The notes below the pieces were generated by a model, which had not been told where the DNA came from, searched no databases, and worked only from the letters and a program-made list of their open reading frames with translations. Positions 22,801-35,500 of a stretch of 64,000 nt of DNA are shown here, piece by piece. Location of the stretch: contig JAUTDP010000011.1 in the NCBI GenBank assembly GCA_033439795.1, positions 868,001 through 932,000 on the forward strand, written 5' to 3'. The stretch is from Sordaria brevicollis. Taxonomy: Eukaryota; Ascomycota; Sordariomycetes; Sordariales; Sordariaceae. Position 1 is the first letter of the stretch; each line of letters opens with the position of its first letter. The position numbers were made by a program, and so were the translations under genes.

Positions 22801-25800
22801 TAGGCCTGTCTGGAACCAGTTTAAGCAAACTCAAACTAAAGAAGAAGATCCAAGCCCAGGGTTGGAAGCCTGGTCTTCCCCTCGCGTGGGTTATAGCGTA
22901 AAGAGACAAAATAAGACCGAACGTGGAAAGAAGTTGGGCCTAAAGCGGAAAATCCCCCACCACATCACTTTCGTTGCCAAGTTTTTTCACGATCGGAGTT
23001 GGTTGGGGGGAAGAATTTCACACTGACACTATGATGAAAGCTGGGGAAATACATACCTCTGGTGATAATAATCAAAACACGGAATGGGATTTACATTTGG
23101 GATGGATAAATGGTTTCCATGCAGGCTGACAAGGTTGTATGCGGTTGCTAAATCAAGCACTCGCCCACCGGGCTCTTGTGTAGCGTGGTCCGGGGATGGG
23201 GGGAGGCGGGATGTAGTTGAAGTTGGATCGTTCGGGGATCCGGGTGAGGGCCGGATGGCGTACCGGGAACTTGCCTGGACGTTAGGTACGGAAGAAGAGG
23301 GTCGGATTCTCGTGACTGACTTTTCCGTTCCATCCACCCCATCCCCGCATCAGAAAGGCATCATGACATTGGTACTATAGCGTGGTGAGACGGAGCTTGG
23401 AAATATAGGGAGCTTGTGGATGGAGTATGAAGAGTGGGAGAAGGGCCGAGACTTTTTCTTTACAGAGAAGGGACCCCCACTCCGTAAGACGGAAGGGCCT
23501 TGGACGGGACTTCACGGACGGGATCTACCGCCGGGAATTGCCCTTTTGCTGCCAGCCTGCCATGCTCTGGAGCACACAGCAGCAATGCAAGTATCAAGGA
23601 GGAATGCCCCTGACTAACACCATGGCGAAGGATAGCGAGACAAAATAAGAAAGAAGAGAGGCGAATGGAGAAAGATGATTGGCTGGTTTTCGCCAATTCC
23701 GCCGTGGTACAACTTGTACCTCGAATACTTCCCTCTACTTACCTCCATCAACACCGAAAGTTGTATCCAAAACGGAGGGGCAACGATGATAACATGACAC
23801 CGCAGAACAGCCAAGCCCAAAGTATTGTTGCTCAAAGTTCAGGCGCTGTAACGTATGTATCCGCCGCCTTCCACAAAGCAACAAAAACTTTGTGCTGCCT
23901 ATTGCTCCTTTTTGTGCTTCCACTACCTTCCTTATTTTAAACCTGAGATGACTGTAACGTGATAGACGGAGGAGGCTGTGCTCTCGATATTTTTCCTGAG
24001 CTCACGAAAGCCGAAATTCGATTGGATTGATGTTTGTCTAAGACGGACGCGAATTCGATTTAGTCCCGTCGGATGTCAAGCGGTATTGGTAGCAGTATGT
24101 ATCAGATCCGAAGGGGAGAATCCCAAGAAAGGGGGCGGGATGGGATTTATTATTACTCTTTCTGTGTCGTGCGGCCGTGTTACATCCTGTCGGTTCGGTA
24201 CCTGATTGACGTTTTGTATTTGAATCTGACGGGAATGGAAAGGGACAAGAGTCATCGCATCCGCGCCTGTCATCATCCCACCCACCATTCACCACTTCTA
24301 AGTAGTCGCAAGGCAGCATCGTGAAGATTCTCGTCGTGATTACCAATGGAAGGCCATATTGGCGACATTGGCGACTGGATAGGCTGACTGATCACCTAGG
24401 CATCGAATTTATTCCCAACAAATAATGGCGATGATGACAATGATACAACGGGATATGGAAGTGACTCGAAGTCGCGGCAAAAGTGCCACTGGTGGTAGGT
24501 AAGCGAGAGTCATGACCCGCTAAATGGTGAGGCTTACGGCGTGCTTGATGTTCATGCTCGCCCAGCTGCGACCTGGCCTGCCATATCGTGCCTTGCATGG
24601 GCTTCTCGGTGATCTATGAGCGGAATGATCTGAGACATATTGAAGCGATCCGACGATAGGCAGGCAGCGAGTGACAACTTCTGGTGGTGGTTGGTTGGTT
24701 GGTGGTGGTGTGCGCGGAAGAGGTCCCGGCGTGATGGCCATGGTGTTGGTGGTGACTTCATCGCTTTTTTGGTGGTGTTGGGTCTCGAGGTTAATTTCAG
24801 CGGGGGAATGAGGGAGCTCCAGTTTTTTCGAATGGGAATTTGGGGAAAAATTCGGGACGAACTTTGACTCTGACGAATGAGAAGGCTGCAAAGTGTACGA
24901 TGTGACCTTGGGTTTTGGGGAAATGGAATTTCAAAATTGGAAGTGGAGCCCTCCCAGCACCCAACCCCAAATTAGTCCCCAATTCCCCTCGCATCTCAAA
25001 GCCTCACGACACGGGCGACATGTCCATCATCAAAAAGCCACTACCATCACGCCACACTCAAAATCATCCCCTCGAATGATAATTGAATGCGACGCAGTGA
25101 GATGATGTGAAACAAACTCGTGATGGACAATGCAGTGTAAGTGAATGGTACCTACCTAGCCTCGCCGGGGAAATCATCTCTCAGCTCCCGCCCCGCTGCC
25201 CTATCACTGTGACAGGCCCCGAGTCGAAAACAAAAGAAGAAAGAAAGCATGTCTACCATATGCCCTTGGCTGAGTCGATGGAACCGAGCGACCCAACGAT
25301 ATGGTTCAGGCGAGGATTACACAACGTCGGCGACGTCGGGTGCAAGCACTGCCAATGAACCGGAACCCCCCTTTGCCCTCGCATTATCAGATCCCCATTT
25401 GGTCGTCGTCGTTTCGTTCTTTTTATTCCCCGTACGTGCGTATACGCAGGCACCCATGTACGATATGGCTGCATTGAGGCTTTTGTCAATCATTCATGGC
25501 TTGGGTGATCATGCAGTGTCAGAGCGATCAATGATCCGAAGGCGGGACGGCTTGTTCCTGTTCCTGTCACGGGTGGAAGTGAAGTGAGTGAAGTCTCTCC
25601 GTTATGTACTGGCATCAGGGGATATTCTCAAAGGGTGCCCGTTACTGTAAGTGTCCACCAATCCACCACAACTCTCCTGCATCCGCGGCCTTTACCGGTT
25701 CACCCGCAGCTCGCCTCGTCTTGCTTTGATGTTTCCCGCAAAATAATGAAGCCCGGCCGCCACGCCCGACCCGGCCTGGCTGACCCAGGACTACGGACCT

Positions 25801-27935
25801 GGGCCTGGGAAGGGATGTTCCTGGCATCGGATTCTTTTGTTCTTGTCGGGTACCTTTCGTATGTCTGTATGCTGACGGGAGATCGTTCTCGGACTTCTCC
25901 TTACCCAGCTTCCATCCATCCAGCACTTCATCGGATACGGTACCTACCTTATCTCCAACCCAGCCAGCAATCCAAAGTTGCAGCCTGAGAACCCGGAGGC
26001 TTGAGGCTTAAAGAACTGGTTGACATCGCCATTAACACGAACCCCCTTATCCGATCCTGAATCTTGCATATTCGTCGTAACGGAACGTAGCAGCCCCCAA
26101 TTCCCCGGGAGAACCTCACTTTCGGACTCGGACTTTTAAGCCTCTAATACAACACAACGGCAATGCCCGATCACTTTTTGTCCTTTAAACTGAACGGCAT
26201 TGACGATGTCACTAAATGGTGACCCCCCCGAGCCCCCATCACCAGAAAATGCTCTGCCCCCTTGCCCTGGCATTAGCCAACCCACGGTCCACGCTCACGG
26301 GACACGCTACGCAAGCCAGCTCGACAGTTTGAGCCTAGCATTATCCGGGGAATGGACAGAACGGAATAAACGGAATTGCCCCCGGAGACATCATCGACGA
26401 TGGCTTCTTGGTTCACATCACGAGGACATTCCCAATCCCAAAAGATGCGACCAACTGAGACCAGCAGATAGGCTCGCAGGATCTGAGACGACGAAAGACT
26501 GCCAGACTGCACGCTTGATCAGGACAAAATCGAAAGAAGTTTAGGTCGGCTTGTTTAGAGGGTTTTAGTGGTTGCATTAGCTGCTCCATAATCCATTTGG
26601 GGTGGGCTGCGGTCTCGTCCCGCTGTCTTCGTCCGGGGCTCAATTGAGTCTGGTGTTGTTGATTGATGTCGACTGATGTTTGACTGTTGAGAGATGCCAT
26701 GATATGATGCTCTGCTGTGGTATCGCATGTTCATGTTCATTTCGTGTTGCTGCCCATCGAGGCCTGGCTGTTCGTTGATGCTCTTCGTCTTTTACATTAT
26801 ACCCAAAAGCCCTACGTATCCAGGTAGGTGCTGACGAAAATCGAGGGGCGGGTCCCTACCCGACGGAACCACGTTGTATGGAAGCTGTGAAATGCGAAAA
26901 GTGAGGCTTTTCATGGTCGCCGACCTGGATGACGATGTCGTGGACTCCAGCTCCGAGTCGCCGGGGCGATTCCGAGCCAGGGCTTTGTGTGGGTGATGAT
27001 GGCAATGCCTTTCCCTTTTCTTCTCAAGATCCTCAATTAGGAACATGATCTGCGTTTCGCTCTTTCCCAATGTGAAGCTTCAGTCGTCACTGCTCTTACG
27101 TATTTCCCCCAATTGACTTCCCAATGCTCAAGGAAGTGGTAACCGTAGAGGTTCTCGCCAGCTGGAGTTTAGGAATCCACTTGCTCGTTTCAATTCGGAG
27201 TTCGGGAATGGCTGCAGCGCAGGCACAACCACAGCACGGGGCACTTGGTGACATGTCCGCCAGGCACGATACATACCGATACATACGTACAAGAAAGGTA
27301 TAGATAAGCACAGCACTGGGCAACCGTTCGAAACAGCGATCACCTCACTGATGTTCACTATAAGCACAGATCTTTTGCTTCGAACCATCATGCTCATCCC
27401 GTCTCTCATCTTTTGATCGCTACCGTTGACGTCTCGAGAGCCGACATGGAATTTAGCATAGGAAGTAGTTGAAGTCAAACTAAGCAAGCAAACAAACATC
27501 CGTTCCATCCGCATGACGGGCCGCTGCAAAGGAACTAACAAACTAACCGGTCCGGGCCTTATAATTTTGTTAGGCCACTTTAATTTTCATGGTTGTAAGG
27601 TTCCTGCCGTACCTTAATACGTTTGTTACCTCACCACCGGCCCGGCTATCGGCCCGCCAGCGCATTCTGGCACGCGGCAGCATCAACCCGGAATTAGCTC
27701 CGCTCTGTTGGTGTGGTGTGGTGCCCGTCGCTGTATGTAATCTCTTTTTGTTCGCGAACGGGAAACGGGTCACAGAAGCAAATGTCCAATTTCATAATTT
27801 CCATAGAAAAATTGGGAAAATGAACGGGGGTCCGGGCAGTCCGCTTTTCAAGTCCATTTTTTGGAGAAGCGAGAAATCACAGACAACTCGTTTTGGGAAT
27901 GGAAAATGATGTATGGAAGTTGCCGCGCCTTTTCA

Positions 27936-27967
27936 GGAACAGGAACGGGAACAGGAACAGGAACAGG
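27936..27967. repeat. GGAACA hexamer tract
   Basis: About five tandem copies of AGGAAC with one variant (GGGAAC) in the gene-free region. Confidence 0.85.
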
Positions 27968-30542
27968 ATGGAGCTTGACATGCAGGACAAGGTGCACGCA
28001 GCACGTCAACAAAGGATAGGTAGGAGAAAGAAGGAACAAGAAAAAGCGATAGATGCAGCCCAGGTGTTAATGCTGCGTGTCTGCGGCAAGTTGTTGCGAG
28101 ATCCAGCAGGCCATGCATACCATTTGACAGGTGTGTTCTGTCTAAAAGATTGTTTCGTGTGGTGTGCGTTATCTCCTTTGTATGCGACAAACAAGATCGG
28201 GAACATGCATTCTCGAGGTCGCCGTTCATCCATCTTTCCTCCGGCCGCGCCGCGTGCCGCGCGAAACAGCCTCCGCCACCAGTTGCATGCATACTTAGGA
28301 AAGCTTTTCCGATTGTGTTCAAGTGCGGCTGAAACTGGAACATTCATTCACAAAGAAGCAAGTTATTGTTGAGAAAGACCAAAAAGTGATTGTTGAGATT
28401 TGAATCTCAATGTTCTGATTCTTTCGCTAAACTATGGTATAGCTACTTTATATCCATCCTCCAAATCTGTTGCATCTTTGTATACATGATTTCTCTGATA
28501 TGGTGCAGTGTAGGGAGGGGATTATTGTACTTCTTAGTAAAAAAGCCAAAAACGCGAGGGGGGGTATCTTCTATAGAACCTGGATCCAGCCAAGGCGAAC
28601 ACTGACCATGGCTGGAGGTACCAAGGGAAACTGAAGCCCCAGAATGTGTATCCTCCATGATAATGCCAGTTTGGTGTACAGTGGTGATGTGATGATGATG
28701 ATGTGATGTGACATGAAAAGGAAATGCGCTGTGTGCGGGTGAGGATGGGCCATGTTCTCCGCGAGGAGAGGCCCATCCCGTGTGTGTGTGGTGGTACATC
28801 CCATAACAAGGTGGGAAAATACAAAAGTCTAGATGCAATGATAAAAAAAGCAGTTTTCCCAACCACCCAAGTCTTTTTCCCAATCCCCAATCCCAGGACA
28901 AACGAGAAAAGAAAAAGGAAAACCGAAACGCTGTGATGTCGCGGTCGCGCATCATTCTTGGCTGGCCATGCCCGTCCCTGAGCCCATGATTGCAAGTGCC
29001 GTTCCGCGCTATCGTGATTCGGCGAATTATGAGACCGGATCGTGTTCCGGCTGGGTTTGGGATGGGCGTGATTAAGTTTGGTGGTCGAATGTTGTGTGTG
29101 TTCGGGAGAGAAGCTGGTAGGTTGCGCGCTGCTTCTTTTCCGTTGCGATCCGCGCAAAACAGGTTTGGTCCAAAAATGACAAGTGACCACCCTCCCCAAG
29201 AGCGAACTCGGGTTATTACTCCGTATTATCCCAAGAAAAAGGAAAATGCAACCAAGCCCATCTCTATATGTGTAAACGCCGTGCACCAGGTGTAAAAAAG
29301 CAAAACTCAGTTATGAAAAGCCAGAGTCAGCCGCCGCCCGGAATGTTCCACCCGCTTATTGTGTTGTTGTCCCTCTATATTGTTGGAGGAAAGATGATTA
29401 AAAAGGCGTACTCCGAATTGAAATTAATCGCCCAAGAATGAGATCGCAGAGGTTGTTGACTAAAAAGCTGGTAGAGTCCGATAAAAAGATGGCGAGGGCG
29501 AAATTAAAACCGATTATAGTATAGTAGTCGAAAAAAAGAGAAGTCGCAAAATCAGAAGAGGTGGTGCTGCTTGTTCGTGATCGCCGATATGTTTTGGTTG
29601 CTGCTTGTCGTCCCAAGGTCGATTAAGGAATGAAAACATGGCCAAAATGTCGAGCGCCGTTATTTCGCTGCATTTCGCACGGTATCCTGTCGTGGGTGTG
29701 TGACAATGATCCGCGCTGCAGTGAATCAAGGGATGAACAGGCACGCATCAGGTCCCGATGAGATCGAGGGCCCTTTACCTCCGGCTGGGCTTGGGAGGCT
29801 GTGGGGGCTTGGGGACACCGGTGGTATCGTAGGCGCCACGGCCGAAGTTGACAGACTGAGACTCCCTGGTGATCATTTTGGCGGTTGTGAAGGTTGTATT
29901 AAAAACGTCGCAAGAGCTGTAGTACCCGAATGTTAGCTGCCTGTCCGTCCCGGCATCTGGAGTACCTCCAGCCCATGTATGTTGTTGCGTGTCAGGACTC
30001 ACGATTGAGACGCCAAGTGGTAATCGGCGAGTATTAAGATTCGATAAAGTGTCGTCGACAAGTGCGTAAGCTTTTGTGTTTTGTTGTTGTTCTTGTTGTG
30101 GTGGTTGCTCGGTATGCTTCCCGTTTCGGAAGTCTTTCGTGATGTTCGAAATAGGAAAGGAACTCTGGAGAGCTGGCAGTCGTGCAGTAGTGTGGATCTG
30201 AAGTAGACAAGTAAGGTAGTATTAAACCTGGTGTTTATTCACGACACAGGAGAAGAATTAGGATCCGAAGATGGTTGAGAAGCTGATGATGGGGATTCCA
30301 AGAAAGAGGTCTGAACGGGGAAGGGGATCCCTCGGTCTTATAACATGAGGATAACTGGAACGAGGCAATGTCAAAATGGAAGTCAAGGGGGTGTTATTTT
30401 CCCTACCTTGTCGTTGGCATCAATTGTCTCTTGGATCACACCCCGGTACCCAGTCAGTCCCAATTCCCAAAGACAACCACACCAGACACGACAGGGCAAC
30501 CGGGGGACCCAGCCAAAGGAGCCAGGTACCTTGTCTGGTCTG

Positions 30543-30559
30543 GTGTGTGTGTGTGTGTG
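30543..30559. repeat. GT dinucleotide microsatellite
   Basis: About eight GT units in a row. A shorter GT run also occurs near 22482-22492. Confidence 0.85.
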
Positions 30560-32321
30560 AGTGTCTGGCCTGTCTCTGGCACTTTGCGTGCAAGCTCCGT
30601 TTTACGAGACGAGACGAGCTGGACAACGCCTGAGGTACACTAGCGTATCTCGCAAAGTACCCTTGTACCTCTGCTCGTTTGGATCAAAGACAGCTTGCGG
30701 CCAGCTTGGACGGACCCATCTCCTTTTGCCGGGAGATTTCCATTTCAGGTCCATTTCAGGACCCAGCAGATGGCCTCGGTGGATTTCAGCGGGCCGGGGT
30801 GCTCCCTGTCCTATCCACCAGTTCTCCCACACGTCTCGAGAGAAAACGGAACGGAGCTTGTGTGGGCGCGGCAGGTTGCTGGCGCTGTCGCAGTGGTCCA
30901 AAGTAGCTGGTACACGAGCGAGCGAGAAAACGGAATGATGAGGTGAGCAGATTGGCGCACTCTAGCACTGTGCCCTTTCAGGAACGGTATCACGGTACTC
31001 GAGGCAGCTTCAGCACGGACGCCCGAGAGATCCAGCGACACAGCGAGCGAGAGCCCAGTTAGATCAGTCTGCCAGTCCTGGTGCCAGTCGTCCCGGCGAG
31101 AAGAGCCACGATGTTGTTGTCGCATGGTCCGTTCGACTGCTCACTGCCTATCCTGCCGTGGCTGCCATCCACCCGTCGCGGAAAGACCTGCCGGTGTCAT
31201 TTTGATGCCAGCCAGTGTCTGGGGCCGTCAAGCAAGTGTCAAACCGTCAGACTCATAGTAGAGTGTTGTGCCCCTGGGGCCCTGGCAGTCTGGCAGCGTC
31301 CACTTTGGGGCCTTCCTAAAGCTGATTTGATCGCCTCAAACGTGCGTGCGGAGGGTGTTATCCAGATGGACATTGGGCAATCAGATTGCTGCTGGTTGAC
31401 GAAGACCTGTGTCTGTAGTTGCGTACGCAGCGCAACGCAGGCTTGCAGTGCAGCTCAGCGGTCTGACTGATGATGTTCAGTGTCCCTGATTGTTACATGT
31501 CCCATATGATGGACTCGGCTTTTACGTCTTGTCTTGGCTTGTGATGGTGAGGCTGGTGCTGATGGCGTTGAGATACTGGATGGAGATTGGCACCTCATCG
31601 CCGTCGTCGTCACAGCACGGGTACGGGACTCGCGGGAACCACCGCAAGAAACAGGGGTCGCGCTTAGTGATTGACGTCGGCGACGGCGAGTCCAAAGTGG
31701 AAAAAGACATGACCACCACAAGTCCACAACAACCACACCCACTGAGAAAGTCCCGCCATGAGACTGTCGGAAAAGCAGTGATTGTTCCGAAAGTATTGCG
31801 CCGCAAAAGCCCAAGGGCAACAGTGAAGGGTTTGCTCGTTCCTGCGTGATCGTAGGTGATGCAATCCGATGGATGGTGTGGTGTGCCAGAGTTCAGTTTG
31901 GGGGCGTTATCCGTTCGTTGATTCGTTCAGTAATCCGTGTGTTGCTTTTTTGTTTGTCTCGAGATGAAATGGTTCCGGGTGCCGTCGTGATGCAAAACAG
32001 ATGGAAAAAGGAAAATGTGAAAAAGGAACCTGAAGACATCAATCAGGGCCGCAGGAGGGATACTGATGGGTGGTGGAGGTTGCAGCTGTGCCTGAGAAGC
32101 CCGCCGGCGCCCCCGCCCGCCGCCGTATTGCCCGCCATGTTTCAGTGGACGACAGCCCGCAGTGGCCGCATTTCCCGCCTCGGGCTACAATCACGGGCAT
32201 CCGGACCCGATGCAGTGGATGATGGACGGTGCCGTGAACGCCCACTTGTTTCCGGATGTTTCATCCTTCGGATTGGCCATGACTTTGGAAAATGAAAGGT
32301 TGCGAACAAACAACAAATGTG

Positions 32322-32322
<1 letters not shown>

Positions 32323-32358
<36 letters not shown>
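32323..32358. repeat. AC dinucleotide microsatellite, 18 units
   Basis: Uninterrupted (AC)18, the longest simple repeat in the window. Likely length-polymorphic between strains and able to adopt Z-DNA. Confidence 0.95.
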
Positions 32359-32360
<2 letters not shown>

Positions 32361-32556
32361 CAGCCGCGAGTGAAAATTTTTCACTGAAATTTTTCGGTTT
32401 GATACCAGCCTCGTCATCACGTCGTCGAGGGAGGAAGGAGCACTCGTCATGGTCATCTTTTTGGGTATGCGCTCGGGCCCGGGACGGAAGGGACTGGACA
32501 CGGCCGGCAATGAAGGAGACACGCTCTTCCACCCGATCAGAGCCTTCCACATCCGT

Positions 32557-32575
32557 CCTTCCTTCCTTCCTTCCT
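32557..32575. repeat. CCTT tetranucleotide tract
   Basis: Four to five tandem CCTT units on the plus strand. Confidence 0.8.
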
Positions 32576-35500
32576 CCCCGTCCCTGCCTTTGCTCTGTGC
32601 CTTCCGCTTTACAAACTGAATTCACTTCTTGCTGCAAAGAAGGAAATCACAATGGAGCCATCTCTCAAGGCAGAAATCAGGCGACTTGAAAGGTCCGTGT
32701 GCCTTCTTCCATCAAGTCCAATCTCTGCCTCTACCGTGGTACGGAGCTGAGAAATCTCTTCACCCACACATTCCATTTGCTTGGACATCACGGGAACGGC
32801 GCCCATCAATCCAACCTCACTCAGTTCAGGGCCTGCTTCCATTTCCACAGCTTCAGCACCTAAGCAATGAGTAATGACACCTCGCCACACCTTTACTCGA
32901 TCCAGGAACAGGAACATGCATCACCACTATCACCACCACCAAGACTCGGAATGCCCCAATAAAACATCACCAATTCCACGACCCTGAAAATCCGGTTCTC
33001 CATCAATATGACGACCCTTAAGAGTTTCGTCAAATGGTGACATTCGATCGTCCTCTCGATCGTCCTTCTCCCGTCTCCTAGATTGTCTCTTGTCTTCCAT
33101 CTAGTCCATCCATCATCCACTCTTCCGTTTCTGCAAGCTCCGGATTCCTTCGGAGACTCTCAACTCTCCCGTGTCTTTGTACATCACCAGCTTATTCCCG
33201 TCTCCCACCCCAAGTCCGAGGGTGTTCGACAAGACAAGGACAAGACAAGACTACCTTGGACTATGCAGTAGGGCTGCAGCCTTTCTGGAGCCTCTCAGTT
33301 TTTTCACTCGTCTTTCAGTCTTTGCAGCTCCAGCTAATTCTCCGGATCGGCCTTGATGGGGTACCAGGGCTTATAGAGGCAAAGACTATCCGGGAATACG
33401 GAGAAGCATAAAGGTCCATATCAGGGACGGTCCGAAACGCGAGTTGCTCCTCTGAGCGAGTTCTGACAGGCCCAGCCTCCAGTTTCATCTTTTGGAGAGT
33501 TCCTCTTTCGGTCTTGACGTTTGCCGGCTCCCAATCCGGACCTGATCACCCCTGCTGAAGGGTCCTCTGAGGCCTTTATCAGAAAACCGACGATAAGCCA
33601 CAAGCCACACCCATCAGACACACCACACACACCACATGCCTACCACACCTACCGCACCACGCCCAGCAGCCCAGAAGACAAGCAGACAAGCAGACAAGGA
33701 CGGACGGTTTGATCTCTGCAAGCATATCAACTGGAGGCCAAGGAGACAAACTTGCTCTTCTCAGACGCATGCGCGCAATTCGCCGGATGACAGGAGGAAA
33801 AAAGTCACCTCGACCTGACCGGCTTCTCTGGGTGCCGGATCTATATGTCCAACAATGGGAACATGACAGCGGGATAAGGACCGGCGCTGACTGATGGATG
33901 ATATGGCTGCGCCTTGCTCTTGCTATCGACCCGGTCATCCCGCCGCCACACTACTACTTCACCATCGCCATCGAGCACAGGAACGACTCAGTTTATCCTC
34001 TCGGACACATTTGCCATGATTGGAGAGAAAAATATTCTCACCCCTGGAATCTCGACAAATTTTATTCCATGATTCTCAATTGAGCCAACCCCGAGTCCGC
34101 ATCATGAACATGTGCAGAAAAGTGCGGCATGCCGCTGCACTCTTGATGCAGAGTTTGCACTCTCTCAGGACATTGGACGACGGACTTGTGTCTAGCATCA
34201 CCTATGAGGTACCTCCAGGTATGTACCCCCCCAAAAAACACGTTACGACGGGATGGCTGGGGGTTTCCGGGTGCAGTGCCCTTGGTTGCCTTCGGCTCGC
34301 ACCGCACATTCAGCTTCTCTCAACAAGGCAGGAAAAACAGAGGACGACGGCAGTTTTTCGTCATTTTGGGTCCTCTTCTCACATTCACCCACATTCACGA
34401 GCGATAGAGGTGTTTTCGTTGGTGGATATGCAAGTTGCAGTGCATCTTGCAAGAGTCGGTTTCAGATTTGCCTGGACCCGCCGTTAGTGCTAGTCTTTAC
34501 CCCGTACTAACCACGAACTACCCGTAGACTATGGCCTAGCCTGGAGAGCTACTGCGGCCCAGTCTGCTCTAGCTGCTACGGGGGTGGGCACTGGTACGAT
34601 ACGGCGACGTTGCGACTCGACAACATCATCACCAGTCTGCCAATTGCCATATCTGGACATCCGAGTCCCACCAGGCCAGACAGCTTTGTCCATTCCTGCC
34701 CGTCGATTTCTCCATGACCGGCGACCACATGCCCAGCCGAGCCAGCCCGGAATCCGTCTGCCATCTCGTCGCACTTCGTCGCATCTCGGAACCATGGGAA
34801 CGTGTGCAGCAACGCCGAGCCATTGGGGAATCCAAGAGCCTCTCTGGACGACCAGGAGGACCCCCGGACTCTGCATACGCGGCATTCTTCCTAGGGCAGG
34901 TGGGAAAACAAGGGTTCGTGGACGGCAGACCACAGAGGCTACAGAGCTCCAAACTGGCAAGTACCGGGGAGGTTGATGGTGCGTCGACCTTCCTCTCTTC
35001 GGTGCTGGTTCGGTGCTTGGTGGGCTTCGTGGCACTGCATCAGATATCCAGCTAATAATAGGCCCACTTTGCGATAGTGAAGCTGCTGCTCGCCCTCGGT
35101 GTTGGCTAACTCTGGTCCACGTTTTTCCCTCGTCCACACGACCACGGTTTTGCCAGACCCTGATGACCTTTTCTGCACTTGGCTCCAGATCGGTGCTCTC
35201 TCCGTCTGCATTGCCGTCCGTCCAGTGGCCACGGCCTCGCACTCTTGGACACCCGCAGTGCACTACCGTGGTGGCCTGCAGATAGGCCTGCCTACCTTTG
35301 GACGGCATCTCCAAAGCGTCCCCATCGGCCTCCAGCCTCCTCCTTCCCATTCGGCCGTAGCCAGAAAGACCGTTTTGTCAAGGCCAGCGAGTAAACGAGT
35401 CCCTCCGGTTCCGCCTGGATAGTCTAGGCCACAGCACCAGTCCTGCTCCAGTCCACAAAACAAAACAAAGACCAGCGAGCCCTCGAATCCACAGAGATGG

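Larger units (their letters stand above)
19812..32322. other. 12.5-kb gene desert, first part
   Basis: I find no reading frame with domain, signal-peptide or conserved-looking character on either strand. The longest frame (28534-29286, minus, 250 codons) lacks an ATG start and is made of low-complexity His/Ser/Pro/Thr and Phe/Leu stretches. Base composition is ordinary, without the A+T collapse that marks mutated repeats. Several short purine or pyrimidine tracts and simple repeats occur. The region may contain long regulatory sequence, untranslated leaders or noncoding transcripts, none of which I can prove. Confidence 0.4.

Noticed and set aside
28534..29286. 250-codon minus-strand frame
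   Set aside because: Starts with a non-ATG codon and consists of His/Ser/Pro and Phe/Leu low-complexity stretches produced by skewed base composition.
34529..35350. 273-codon minus-strand frame with ATG
   Set aside because: GC-rich DNA with few stops, composition dominated by Arg, Trp, Gly and Pro, overlapping long frames on the opposite strand, and no domain or splice context.
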